Below, piece after piece: positions 23,501-34,661 of a stretch of 64,000 bases of DNA; the stretch's first letter is position 1; every line of letters starts with the position of its first letter. Under the pieces are notes generated by a model. The model worked only from the letters and a program-made list of their open reading frames with translations. It was not told where the DNA came from and did not search any database. The position numbers were made by a program, and so were the translations under genes. This DNA is from Centroberyx gerrardi (taxonomy: Eukaryota > Chordata > Actinopteri > Beryciformes > Berycidae): positions 13,322,676-13,386,675 of the forward strand of contig NC_136016.1 in NCBI RefSeq assembly GCF_048128805.1. The letters are read 5' to 3'.

Positions 23501-25821
23501 CCTTTTCTCTGAAAGCACTGACAATGCTCTCCGTCAGCCATGACAAAGTAGGTCACCTGTACGACAACTGATCTCAGTTTACTCCATTCCAGTTACGTCA
23601 TGTTCTCTTCCCAGTCAGATTTACTCCACTGCAGTCAAGTCACATTTACTTCACAGTCAGATTTGTCATAGTGAGACAGTATCTGTCCGTCTCTTGCCAT
23701 ACTTTCTTGTTATCAGGAAAAATAAATCTTACAGATTCTCTGGTATCTAACAAATCAATCTGAACTATATTAATCCTTCACTCCTAGTTGTCTGCAAGTC
23801 CCTGTGTGGAAAACATGAAAATTGGCCTTGTGAGCGCTATTTCCCTTAACACTTAACATAGACATTGTACTTTAGCATATGCTGGCAAGAGGTAACTGAT
23901 GCTGTAATGTTTTACCTAGTGAAGGATGGTTCCTATCAAAACAGTTACAAATTAAGGTTTCAACACATTGCTCATAGTGGTTGAAACGGAAAATGCCCTG
24001 CCACATTTTTTGTTATGAAACCGCTATTCCACGACTGTGCTCAAATGCTATGAGAAAACAGCAGGTCAGATTAAAAATGTACAATGTTTTGACTCAATGA
24101 GCTATTCATGGTCTAGTTGTAATTCAGAGCCCTATATGAGTTACTTACAATTAATTTAATTCTTGACTGGAAGCTGTAGTGCTTGTTTACCTTTTGAAAC
24201 TAGAATTCATTAAACAGGTCTGAAAACTGACTTTGACTGATGCTGATGGTCTGCAAGTTATTCTTTTACTTTTTTTATATACTCAAGTTTTAACACATTT
24301 TTTCCCTTGTTGGCATATACTTTCTTTAAAGACAAATGGAGTATCACATTGCAACTATTTGGGTTGTACTTTTCATTAACTTGCAACCTAGTCTTAGAAA
24401 AGCAATATGAAAAATGCAATGCAAGGTAACATGTATATGACATTCTGGTGTGCAATATCCTTCGTCCTGCATTGGAATCCCTTATCAAAATGTAAACAAT
24501 GTTGAAGGCCTTACTGTAGGGGTGGTGAGGAGGGTGCCCAGCAGACGAGAGCGGAGGCTGGAGGAGCTGATCTTCTCCTCCTCGGTCTCGGCATGGTGGG
24601 CATCCTTCAGCAACTGGATCTCATGGAGGACCAGACCTGGAAGACCCTGATTCAAGGAGCAGAGAACACAAGATACCAGATATGTAATAACGTGCTATGG
24701 ATCAGTTCTGTTTGAATAGCCTATGAAAGCCTAGAACTTTCTGGGACATGCAACTTCACATGTTGGTTCAGGATTCTGCACCAGAATACCTTGTATAGGA
24801 GACCATGTGAAACACTTTTCATTGCGATTATTCCAAAAATTCGTAAATTGCAGTAATCAATATTGCAATTTGTTTTTTCCAACCCAATCAGTTGTGCAGC
24901 CCTACACCATCCCTTAAACATAGCAAAAAAATAGCATACATTTCTACACAAAACAGTATAGGCCAACTGCACAACAGTAAAACGGTGCAATTCAAGCAAT
25001 TTAGTACAGATGAATTTCAAGCAATTTGTTAATGTCAGAAAAGTAAAAAAAATAGCCTATGGTTTGGACTCTGGATAAAAACTATTACAAATAATACACC
25101 CACATATTCAGAAAAAAGTTATAGCAAATGGCAAACCACTAACAGAACAGAAACATGGACATATACCTAACCCCAGTTCAAAGTTCACCAGCTGGGGTTG
25201 AAAACAAAATGGACTATAAAAGAAAATCTTTAACACCAATAAAAAATTAAACCAGATTACATATTAGATGACAACAGAAATAACTGTTCTACCTTCTTTG
25301 GTAACTGAAAAGTATGCTCAAAGCAACAGTAAAAATTGTCTGCTCTGATTTCTTAAGTAACCACTACACAGCTCACTGACACTAGACGCTGTTTAACAGA
25401 ACAAACAGATAGGACTTTCCTGATCGTCTCCTGAAGGTCAAACTGATATTTCAAAGACACATCAATGGTCCTATTCCTTAAGAATGACTCAATCACACTG
25501 GTTTTGTTACCATTCACATTTATGTGGAAAAGCTGATGTTTAGGGGTATTTTCACAATTGGTCCAATTCCACATAAAGATGTAGCAGGAAGACCAGTGTA
25601 TTCAAACTAGACTGACTTCCATCTTCGACGCTGGGTAGAGCTTTAAACTAACAAAGGTGTGCCAACTTTTAAACAATTGATAGAGTAGAAGGGCTAGGCT
25701 TTTCAAACACATGCTATTGCTCTAAATGCAAACAGGTTGACACCCAGAACTGTCAAGCATGCCCTGCATCACTTGTTGACTTGGATTCTTTACTTTAATA
25801 AGGAAAATAATAATAATAATA

Positions 25822-25895
<74 letters not shown>

Positions 25896-27853
25896 GCTGT
25901 CCCAAACATGTAAAATCAGCATATGATCTCTCAGTCAATCAGCTGACACACTGGCCTCTCCCCGATGTGTGCCAAGTTGCCAACATATCAAATATCAAAG
26001 TCACAGACAAATTAAACTGTAGGGTTTAGTTTTTGCACGATTAGGCAGGCTCACTGTCTTGACAAGAAAATGATGTTAATTATAGCTACATTTTGGGCCT
26101 TCGTGTTGTTCAATCTACACAGTGCCACCCCATGCTGTCTTTTGTCTGAAATAATTGTACGATTATTCATCTCTGGTTCCCCCTCACTCTATAACCTTTA
26201 ACACCTTCCTCCATTGTTCTAAAGGCACATTAGTAATTATATGTGTGAAATTAGGTTTGATAGAGTTTCAGTGTGTAATTGTGGCCAGTCAGTTGTTGTT
26301 AGAACAGCCTAATAATAGCCTAATCTCTCCTGAAGAGATGGAGAGACATCCACACCTTGGAAAAGTCCTGGGAAAAGTAGTGAAAGTCATAGAAAGAGCA
26401 AAACACTGCAATTAAAGTGCTTGAAGAATTCAATTTTTAAATCTCAAGGGCTATGGCAAAAAAACCTATATTACACAATAATTGTCCTTTTCCTGACTTA
26501 CATTCTCAATACGCCTCTTGTTGACAGCCTCGCCTCCCTTCTTGGTCTCCTCGCTGACCACAATGCATTGCAGCTGGGAGTCAACCACAGAGGCTCCGAA
26601 GGGGTCGTCAAGGGGAACGATCTCCACACGCAGCGAGGGCTTGACGTCCTGCAGGAACTCCTGTAGTCTCTGCACCCGCTGGGAGTAGGGCTCGATCAGC
26701 TCCTTCAGGACCTTTTCTGCGGCCAGGAGGGAGAGGAGGTCAGGGGCACGGCCTTTCATTTGTCATTTCACATGTCATTTCACAATATGTCACTTTTAAG
26801 CCTCTGAAATGTTACGTCCTCATGGTACAGTTGGACAACATACAACTGGCCACATAATGCACTTCGCTCTACAGCTACATCATGCATGCCATGTTACATG
26901 AATGCACATACCTACATACCAGTAGTGAAGGTTAACGTTATATAAGTATAGTCTACTATCCATGGTATGTCTTGTCCCTTTCCATTGTAGCGTCCTGTTG
27001 TCCTTGTTCCATGTGTCAGTATGTACCATGAACTAACCCGTAACAATTATTGATGGTGATTAAAGTAATTGTGATTCTGAATATGAATCAGATATACGCC
27101 TGTATCAAAGCCATGCACAGTCATCAGTCTCACTCAAAACCACTCACTTTTCAGCATTTCTTGGTCACACACGCCAATAAGGAACCTTCTGTTGGCTAGT
27201 AGGCATGAAATGTTGAGCAGCGTCTTGTGGGCCCCATGGAGCCGGTCAAACGTCCCCCCCACCACCACATCACTGTAAGTCTCCAAGGGCTCTGCCTTTT
27301 CTTTGCCATTCTTCAGCTCTTCCACTGTCTCCTGCCCAACCCCCTCCCCGTTCTGCAGCTTCACCAGCTGCGGGTGGAGCAGCACGGAGGCCAGGCGGGG
27401 GCTACACACGTAGCAGTGGCCGGCGTACCTCTGCAGACACTGAGTAACCAGAGGGGACTGGCCTGGGTCCTGCACAGGGAAATCTGTTAGCACCACCTCT
27501 GGAGAGTGAGAGAGGGGTTGTGGGGTGGGGAAGGGGCAGCTTGGAGTCGTTCCCTGGCTGGAGGCAGCCGTCTGGGCACGAACATTGGTCAGCAACACGC
27601 GAACATCCAGGTGCCCACACACATCAGCTGCGTTGCTGTAGAGGCGGGTGATGAGGTTGGACAGGTCCACCACTGGTGGAATGAAAACGGGCCGAGGCTG
27701 GCTCCCGCTTTCCAGGTTCAGCCCGGGGTGGAGGTGGACGTACAGGGTGCGCTCGACCACCTGGGCAGCTGAGAGGAGCACTGGAGCAATCCGCGGGGGG
27801 AGGGTGTGGAGAGGAGAAGTCAGCACAAGGATGCCTGTGCTGAACATGGACAT
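20589..27853 (-). CDS. COASY: Bifunctional coenzyme A synthase (PPAT + dephospho-CoA kinase)
   Basis: Nine coding exons on the minus strand give 568 codons (human about 564): 27148-27853, 26502-26716, 24515-24646, 22829-23018, 22118-22182, 21937-22021, 21476-21573, 20826-20972 and 20589-20657. All phases join. The N-terminal region ([15 protein letters not shown]...) is followed by the phosphopantetheine adenylyltransferase domain with [12 protein letters not shown] near residue 199; HGAH is the HxGH-type nucleotide motif. The dephospho-CoA kinase domain starts near residue 360 with the P-loop [12 protein letters not shown], then RIDSDKLGH, and later [12 protein letters not shown]. Together they catalyse the last two steps of CoA synthesis. 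The C-terminus ([11 protein letters not shown]...) matches the vertebrate end. A leader exon is expected upstream: acceptor before 27893, candidate donor at 30269/30270. The gene looks intact. Confidence 0.96.
22209..22800. repeat. Tandem-like interspersed repeat in COASY intron 4
   Basis: Three related copies of a unit containing 'tcaaaatcagaccagtg' occur at about 22409-22450, 22530-22570 and 22681-22729. They are followed by a cagacagacagacg stretch and a 'cccctcgttataat' end. This arrangement is a familiar dispersed repeat in fish introns, but I cannot name its family with confidence. It ends about 30 bp from COASY coding exon 4. Confidence 0.65.
23019..26501. other. COASY introns 2 and 3, no further gene
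   Basis: The span contains coding exon 3 (24515-24646) and otherwise AT-rich intron. Open frames here lack domain signatures. A TA tract at 25826-25893 preceded by AAT repeats is the only clear structure. A segment near 24830-24905 ('ttgtgcagccctac' end) resembles the edge of a hAT-type dispersed repeat, without a matching partner. Confidence 0.5.
25806..25893. repeat. (AAT)n then (TA)n microsatellite
   Basis: Six to seven AAT units pass directly into about 34 TA units, in COASY intron 2. Confidence 0.95.
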
Positions 27854-27903
27854 GTTGCCGGCTTGATGTCACAGGGGATTTGCTGAGGAGTCGCTGTTAG
27901 GGG

Positions 27904-28073
<170 letters not shown>

Positions 28074-28319
28074 TGGCCGTAAGAACCCAATAAATAATCT
28101 GTGTTTTCATAGCAAGAAAGTCAGTTACCAGACCTAGCTAGATAAAGTTGAGGCTAATGAGCTAAATAGAAGAAGACAAGAAAACAAGACAGGAACTATT
28201 TTCTTTCATTTCAAAAGAAGGAAAATAATGATCTGCTGCAAATTTCTGAGTTTGGGTTGCTCTGTTCTATAACATATATCTAATCTATGACAACTGTCTG
28301 GAAATAAAATCTTGCCAGA

Positions 28320-29850
28320 AATGGAAGAAAGCAGCACAGTACAAGCAATAACTAAAAATCATTAAAACAATGAAGAAACCAGTTCACTTGGCTCAGAAAC
28401 TTGTTATATAATACCATGCTGACCTGCGGTCATCCAAACAAAAGGCTGAATATAAAATAAAAATACTTAAAGAAAACCCTGAGCATTTCACTGTGAACTA
28501 CACATCAGAGAGAGAACAAAGGAAAAAAAAGTCAGACTTAATCTTCGTACATCTCACTGCATGGCATACTGCTCTCTGCCAAACCTACCGAAATATAAAA
28601 ACAGAACAGTATTTGTAAAGGATGGCTGATTACAATTCACAAAGACCTCTTGGAATGTGCAGACAGACACAGCCCCGTCTCTCCTTGGTTGTCCCACCAA
28701 ATAGCAACCTTAGAAGAGGAGGAGGACAATCAGGCCCTCAAGACTGAGTTTCAGAGGCTAGGAGAGGAGCTGACCTCCTCTACCCCACATCAACAAGTCC
28801 TGCTCAGTCTACAGACAGAGGTTCAGGAGCTGTGGGTACAGCTTCACAGACAACCAACCCATGCTGCTCCATCCTTCTCTGCCTCCCATCTTAACTGAAA
28901 CCTTTACACCAGAACCAAACCTCAAAAGCCAAAAACCTAACCCAAGATCTTTCCACCACAGAGCATTCCTATAGCTCTTGTCCAGAGAGTGACCCCTTAT
29001 ATCAACTGGCTCTGAACAACAATGTTGAAACAAATTGAAAAGAGTAACAAAATTACAGCCACTATTGGCAAAATGAAATAAAACATAACAGATAAAAATG
29101 TAACGATGATCTGGAGAGAACGCTAACTTGCAGACTATCCTGTTAAAATAAAGGATAAGAAACAAAGACACATTTTAACAAAATACAGGCTTAGTTCTAT
29201 TGAAAGAGGCTGCCAGAGAAGACAGTGTTCCCACTGCCAAACAGGAAAGGTAACTAGAAACAGAGTCACATCCTGCTGTCCTGTAAAAAACTACAAGGAA
29301 ATCAGACAGTTGCACCTGCCCACCTTCAGGTACCACTAGGGGAAAACGTAAATACTTTAAATAAAGCAGGAATCTTTGTAACTAAAAGTCATCTGAAATG
29401 TGAGAAATGGAAATGTTGAAGGAAATGTATATGCAAACGTTTGTATGCATGTGCATGCACGGTTTGTTTATTTACATGTATGCATACACATACAGTATAC
29501 TGCCCCTCCCCATTTTTCATCCTACACATCTATACAGGGAGGACATTATAATCAATAGAATGGAACAGTTGAATTGATTTAACAGAATTCATTTAAATTT
29601 AATTATCTAATGCTGATAACAATTATATGAATGAATGAATAACATTTCATTTTTGTGTCATGCCAAGTTGGCCCATCCCACATGAGATTGTATGACAGTG
29701 TTATATTTGATTGTTACTAGTCATTTGTTAATATCTATATCACCTGAGTCGATACACTATATTTCTTTGGCAACACGGGTTTCTGTCCTGTCATGCCAAT
29801 AAGGCAGATCTGAATATTAATTTTGATTTGAAAACATATCTTGTGACCTC
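28320..29850 (+). pseudogene. Decayed 3' end of a non-LTR retrotransposon
   Basis: Around 29195-29290 one frame reads SIERGCQRRQCSHCQTGKVT then ...RVTSCCP. This resembles the C-terminal zinc-binding segment (C..C....H...C pattern) that follows the reverse transcriptase in a fish LINE family. Upstream, 28650-28898 encodes an open 82-residue helical segment rich in Gln/Glu/Leu. Downstream, the non-coding part ends with 'atgccaataaggc' near 29795-29810, matching the typical 'catgccaataaagccc' 3' end of that family. No intact reading frame remains. It lies in the large 5' intron inferred for COASY. Family naming is from memory. Confidence 0.55.
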
Positions 29851-30269
29851 TGTTATGAAACCCACAACTCGCTTGTCACTACAAAACTGCCATAACCAAG
29901 GCTGGTTGACTAAATTGAAAGGGTGTAAAAGACGTAGGCTACTCACTGTTATTGTCGTTAATGATAAGCTAACTGTTAGTAGACAAGACTTTGCTTACAA
30001 GGTAAGTACTAGTAATAAGTAAGTAAAAAGTAAGCATCTTGAGGTCAGCTAGCCTATATTATTATTGTCTAAAAAGCTCTCGTATACATTACCGTTATCT
30101 TGAGTGCAGAGCTCGCAGCTCCCGTCTGGCTAATCGAGCTGCCTGCTAAATTATTCTTTCAGTCGCCGTCTCTGGATTAGCTAACTAATGGTAAATTGTT
30201 GCGCTAAACGGGCAGATGTGACCAGAAGCAGCCTTGCTAGATAAGGTTAGCAGTTTAGCATAATCTTAC

Positions 30270-30440
30270 CAGTGTTCAACAAATCTAAAGCGATGTGAAG
30301 AAAGGACGACTAATGTAATGGGATAGTTGATGGACTCTCCAGCTATCCGGCTATTTTGATCATCTCCAAGAGCACATTGTCAAATCTTCTTATTCTCTGA
30401 GTTATTGGCGGACTGTTTGTCATATCCAGTCTACTCCAGT
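30270..30440 (-). promoter_or_regulatory. Candidate COASY leader exon / transcription start area
   Basis: On the minus strand, GAACACTG|GTAAGATTA at 30270/30269 is a strong donor with no coding frame upstream. This fits a 5' untranslated exon spliced to the acceptor before 27893. Sequence directly upstream (30450-30600) is rich in GC boxes and CCAAT motifs. The exon and start site are inferred, and the 30440 end is approximate. Confidence 0.4.
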
Positions 30441-30451
30441 TAAAATGAGCC

Positions 30452-31156
30452 CAGCTGTAGCCTGCAGAACGGGGCGGGGCTACAGATCGGGGCGGGGGTA
30501 CAGGTCGACCGCTAAACCAATGAAATCGTCCGCTAAAACAACGAAGTCGACCGCTAAACCAATGAAATCATCAATGGGCGGGATTACAGGTTCGATATGT
30601 AGCTAACGTTAGCAGCTAGCGATCTGTAGCTAACATTAGCAGCTAGCGAGCCAGTAATGATAGCATTGATGTTAACTATGCTTGTCGGTTGTGCATTGTG
30701 ATGATTTTAATAGTGAGTACTGTAGTGAGTGAAAAGTAATGCTCTCTCTCTCTCTACACACACACACACACACACACTTAGTGTGAATTGTACTGTCTTT
30801 GTCATTTGAAAAAAATCGAAAAGGTAATAAATATATTTCACCATAAAAACATTTTATTTTAATTGCTGGTGTTATTGACTTTTCTTACATGCAACAGTGT
30901 TTGCGAATATATGTACGGTAGGAAACTAAATTGAATAACTACCGCTAAGTAAACAAACCACTACTTCTTTCGTTTCCAACCATAGTGGATTCTCAGTTTA
31001 GATTACAGGCGATCTGTAGTCCCGCCCTGTTTCGACCTCTAAACCAATGAAATCATCAATGGGCGGGATTACAGGTTCGCTAAACCAATGAAATCATCAA
31101 TGGGCGGGATTACAGGTTCGATTTGTAGCCCCGCCCCGTTCCGCAGGCTGCAGCTG
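30452..31156. mobile_element. TIR (MITE-like) element with internal CCAAT/GC repeats
   Basis: The ends form inverted repeats of about 38 bp. The left end starts CAGCTGTAGCCTGCAGAACG; the right end read in reverse starts CAGCTGCAGCCTGCGGAACG. They differ at three positions in all. Inside are repeated units with 'aaaccaatgaaatcatc' followed by 'atgggcgggattacagg': one full copy near 30553 and two tandem copies near 31041-31120, plus shorter copies near 30511 and 30532. A separate 26-bp near-duplicate ('tgtagctaacgttagcagc') sits at 30597-30648. No coding capacity is seen, and no clear target-site duplication was found. The ends look like a non-autonomous DNA transposon. Confidence 0.7.
30742..30778. 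repeat. (CT)n-(CA)n microsatellite
   Basis: About seven CT units followed by about eleven CA units inside the TIR element. Confidence 0.9.
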
Positions 31157-32261
31157 TCACTTACCATGTCACTTACAGATGAACTGGCTTTGATCACGTG
31201 ACATTGTACATACCAAATTATTGGTTAAGAAAACCGTTTTGAGAGGTCTGGGATTTGTAGTCACATAACTTCACAGATTTCAACCACACTCCCTTTTCCA
31301 ACGTAGTTCTGCACAATGCTTTACTGTTTCACACACTGTACCCAATTTGGCGACTTTGTATGGAGCGAGACCACTACCACATGCTGAATTTTCAAGCCAA
31401 GCGTTGAAACTTAGTTTTAAACGTTTGACGTTTAATCTTTGTCCCTGGTCAGAATGTTTTGCACACATGAAATAAAAAAAAAAATCTGTCTTTGTTATCC
31501 CATTTTGAATACTAGTGGAAAATGTGAATGCTGTTACTAAGGTCCAGTGCAATGATAACTGCATTTCCTATAGCCTATAATTTAACAAAGGACCTGTTAA
31601 TGTTAAGTTACCCAAATCATTAAAACTGCCAGCACTGTGGAAATTTGACTAACTCACCCTCTGGCTGTCAACAGATTTAGAATTCCAATCTATTTCCTGG
31701 TGTAAACGATTTCACCTACACCCAGGTTTGGTCACAAGTATGCAGTTAATCAGGTGTCCCATAGTCTCTCGGACAATAGCCAGCCAGCTACTTACCAAAT
31801 CAACCAAAATCTCTGTGCCTCCATTGTTGCTGGGTGCCGAAGAACCAACACTGGATATCTGATCCCCAAAGATAGAAATACTGGCATGCAGTGGAGCAGT
31901 ACTGTAATTGTGTCTAAAACATTTAAATGCATTTCCTGCAATTCTACAGACTTTGGCATCACTATTGAGCTTTCTTGAATACAGTAAAAGATAGACTAAA
32001 TCACCCTCATCAAAAAAGGAAAATGCTAAGTGACAAACTATTGATATATGTAGGGGTAAGTTTTGAACACAATTAAAACTGTTTTTAATACCATCCTTTT
32101 CTCTACATGGCCAAGAGCCGTATCAAAGAGTATTTTCTGGAGCTCCGTGAACGCACCTCTAGGCCACGGGAACGCTCCATGCGCATTCACTGCTTCTACT
32201 TCCACTGTTGACAAGCTATACAGCTAGCTGTTCGTTAGCGGAGGCTTTTAGCTGTATCCAT
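31157..32261. other. Intergenic stretch, no gene seen
   Basis: AT-rich sequence between the TIR element and the hAT element. Open frames such as that at 31754-31978 have no domain signature, and nothing else stands out. Confidence 0.5.
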
Positions 32262-33101
32262 CAAACTAGCAGTGGTGGGTAGAGTACTGAAAATCTATAC
32301 TCAAGTAAAAGTACAATTACTCCCATAAAAAAATGACTCAAGTAAAAGTGAAAATTACCATTTGAGAAACCTACTCAAGCAAAAGTAAAAAAGTACCTGG
32401 TTAATAAATTACTCAAAGTACAAGTTACTTTCCATTTTAATATTTTTTAGGGTGTGCGGGACAGTGCAAAATAATGAAAAAACAGCACTTGTTGATAAAA
32501 CTTTATTAGCCCTTTATAAAACAGAATATAAGTCTGTTTAACTCTAGTATTTACAGACATTATCAAAGTAACCAAACCTATTACAGCCCCAAAATGCAGT
32601 AGATACCGAATACAATACAATTAATTCAAACTCAGATTTTCTGTTCTGTAGTATTACTCCCTGTACCAAGACCTCAGTCAATCAACTAGAGAATGAAAAC
32701 TTCTTTCCATTCACATTTTTCATTTGGGGATACCCATTTGTTGGAAGCTGCCTCTTCGTTCTGGGTTTTGCTCCGTCATCATCGCATCGTGGTCAAAAGA
32801 CATGTGGTGCTTATTTTTCTTCCAGGCAGCTGGCAGCTTGGCATCTGCAGTAGAGGTGCTCCTCGCGCGCTCTCCCCCCTACACTCAATCCCCGCATTTA
32901 GAGCAGACTAGTTGTAACAAAGGTATAAATGGCAAATGTAGTGAAGTAAAAAGTAGATTACTGGCTCAAAATATATACTCGAGTAGAGAGTAGAAGTACG
33001 GTTTAAAAAAGGAACTAAAAGTACTCGTTCCTTAAAAAAAAACGACTTTTTTACTCATGTGCGTTACTTGTAATGCGTTACTACCCACCCCTGCAAACTA
33101 G
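32262..33101. mobile_element. Non-autonomous hAT-type element with 8-bp target duplication
   Basis: The element proper runs 32270-33093. It begins CAGTGGTGGGTAGAGTACTG and ends in the inverse, ...TACTACCCACCCCTG. It is bracketed by a perfect 8-bp direct repeat CAAACTAG (32262-32269 and 33094-33101), the target-site length of hAT transposons. Subterminal sequence is full of 'actcaagtaaaagta' type motifs in inverted orientation, common in fish hAT derivatives. There is no transposase, so movement would depend on an enzyme encoded elsewhere. Confidence 0.88.
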
Positions 33102-33843
33102 ATTACATTAAACTCAACCTACAAGCCCGCCGGTTTAACAGGCAAGACTTCAGAACAATAACGGATGGTTTCTATTAGGGTTTGCTGTAGTTAACCAGCT
33201 ACATGTAGCATATGCAGTTCTATGCACCTACTTACTGTTGTATATTTATATCTCGAAATTCTCAGTTTACAGACTATGCCTAGTACCTTTCTTTATCCTA
33301 TTAAAGCTATGAATATATGTGGGCTTTGATGGTTGTTCTAATTTCTTTTACTGTCTGTAAATTGATCTTTAGATGTCCAATTTGAGTTAACCTGCTTGAG
33401 ATAATGTCTATTATGGCATATAGGGAGATCAAGCATATAGAAATGTTGCTATGACAGTGTCAAGATACTAATAACTACTTGCAAACTCAGGTAAACCTTG
33501 GCGTTGCTGTGACACCAAACAAACCTAGAATATCCCCAATGATAATCGTTTTTTTCACTAGCAAACCTTGCATTTAAGTTGCATAATGCAAACCTTTTTA
33601 TTATTGTTTATATAGGACTGCATTTGATCAGAGAGCACTAATATTTATGTCATGGTCAAATGTTTTGAGGCGACTCACCTTTGATCCAGTGTAGTTCAAT
33701 CCCATGTCTTAAATCATGACGTGCAGCAGAATAATAGCTACAAGCAATACTATCTCTACACTGAGGCAACAGCATGTTCATTCGTTTGGACTATGTGGTC
33801 TAGATGTGTGGCTACTGTCTGAAATTAGGGCCGTGCAAAAATT
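33102..33843. other. Intergenic stretch, no gene seen
   Basis: About 740 bp of AT-rich sequence between the hAT element and the hairpin/Harbinger block. No domain, exon or repeat was recognised. Confidence 0.5.
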
Positions 33844-33903
33844 ACTGATACAACGTTTCGGTCCTTAGATCTTCATCAGGTAAGGATTGAAACGTTGTAT
33901 CAG
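33844..33903. repeat. Near-perfect inverted repeat (hairpin)
   Basis: ACTGATACAACGTTTC at 33844-33859 is exactly complementary to GAAACGTTGTATCAGT at 33888-33903. The match continues inward over ggtcctta/taaggatt with two mismatches, giving a 24-bp stem around a loop of about 12 bases. It lies just left of the Harbinger gene remnants. Confidence 0.85.
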
Positions 33904-34030
33904 TAATAAAGTTTATTGCAAGTAAAAGGACAGTGTGCGGGAATTCTCTCTTCTCTTGCCTATGGACATTTCCTCCTACGTACCTGTCTACAAGAAACTG
34001 AAGGTGTGCATGAGCCTCTACATTCAAAAA

Positions 34031-34628
34031 ATGGACACAGATAAAATCCAGGCTGCATCTTCATCAGATGGTAAGACTATAAATTGTATTTGTATGGCGT
34101 TCATGTGATTAACCCATTACAAGTTCAAGTTCAAGTTTATTGTCATGTACTAGATAACAATGTACATCATTACCAGTAACGAAATTCTTGGTCTCAGAGC
34201 CACCTCAACTTTGCATAGTAAGAAATAAAACCAGTATTTAGAAATAAAACATTATTTGAAGAATAAAACAGTATTTAAAAAATAAAACAGTATTAGAAAA
34301 TAAGAAAACAGTATTTACAGTATTTTGGATAATCTTGACAAAGACCTCAAATAATTCTGAAGCAATTTATTACAGGTCAGGCACAATCGTCGTCGGCCGC
34401 TGTGGATGTGCCTCTGTCACAGGCTCCACTGGACTCTGCCACTGCTAGCCGGAGGAGACCCTCAACCACCACTGCACCACCACGGGCGGAGGTGTGTCTG
34501 CCGCTGTCCTACAGAATCAAGAAATTATATTGCAAACCATTGGCCAAATTGCGGCCACACTGGCAGAAATGTCAAACACGCTGAAGGACATAAGTTCAGC
34601 TCTGAATGCTAAAAGTAAAAATAAATAA
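34031..34628 (+). pseudogene. PIF/Harbinger accessory (ORF1-like) gene, 3' part, frameshifted
   Basis: Exon 34031-34070 (MDTDKIQAASSSDG) splices in phase to an exon from 34376. That exon encodes a Ser/Thr/Pro-rich stretch (SRRRPSTTTAPPRAE). A single frame change near 34480-34490 then leads to a helical C-terminus (VLQNQEIILQTIGQIAATLA ...) ending at the stop 34626-34628. Harbinger elements carry a second gene with a Myb/SANT- or MADF-like DNA-binding part, and this looks like its C-terminal half. The DNA-binding part is not found upstream. A dispersed repeat tail ('aagttcaagtttattgtcat', about 34125-34200) sits in its intron. The stop lies 33 bp from that of the convergent transposase. Confidence 0.55.
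34125..34205. repeat. Dispersed repeat tail
   Basis: 'aagttcaagttcaagtttat' 'tgtcatgtac' followed by 'gaaattcttggtctcagagcc' style sequence matches a common fish retroelement 3' segment. It is inserted in the intron of the Harbinger ORF1 remnant. Family not certain. Confidence 0.5.
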
Positions 34629-34661
34629 AAATGTGTATATGCCCAGTTATGCATCCTTACT

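Noticed and set aside
31754-31978. 74-residue plus-strand ORF
   Set aside because: No domain, start context or splice support.
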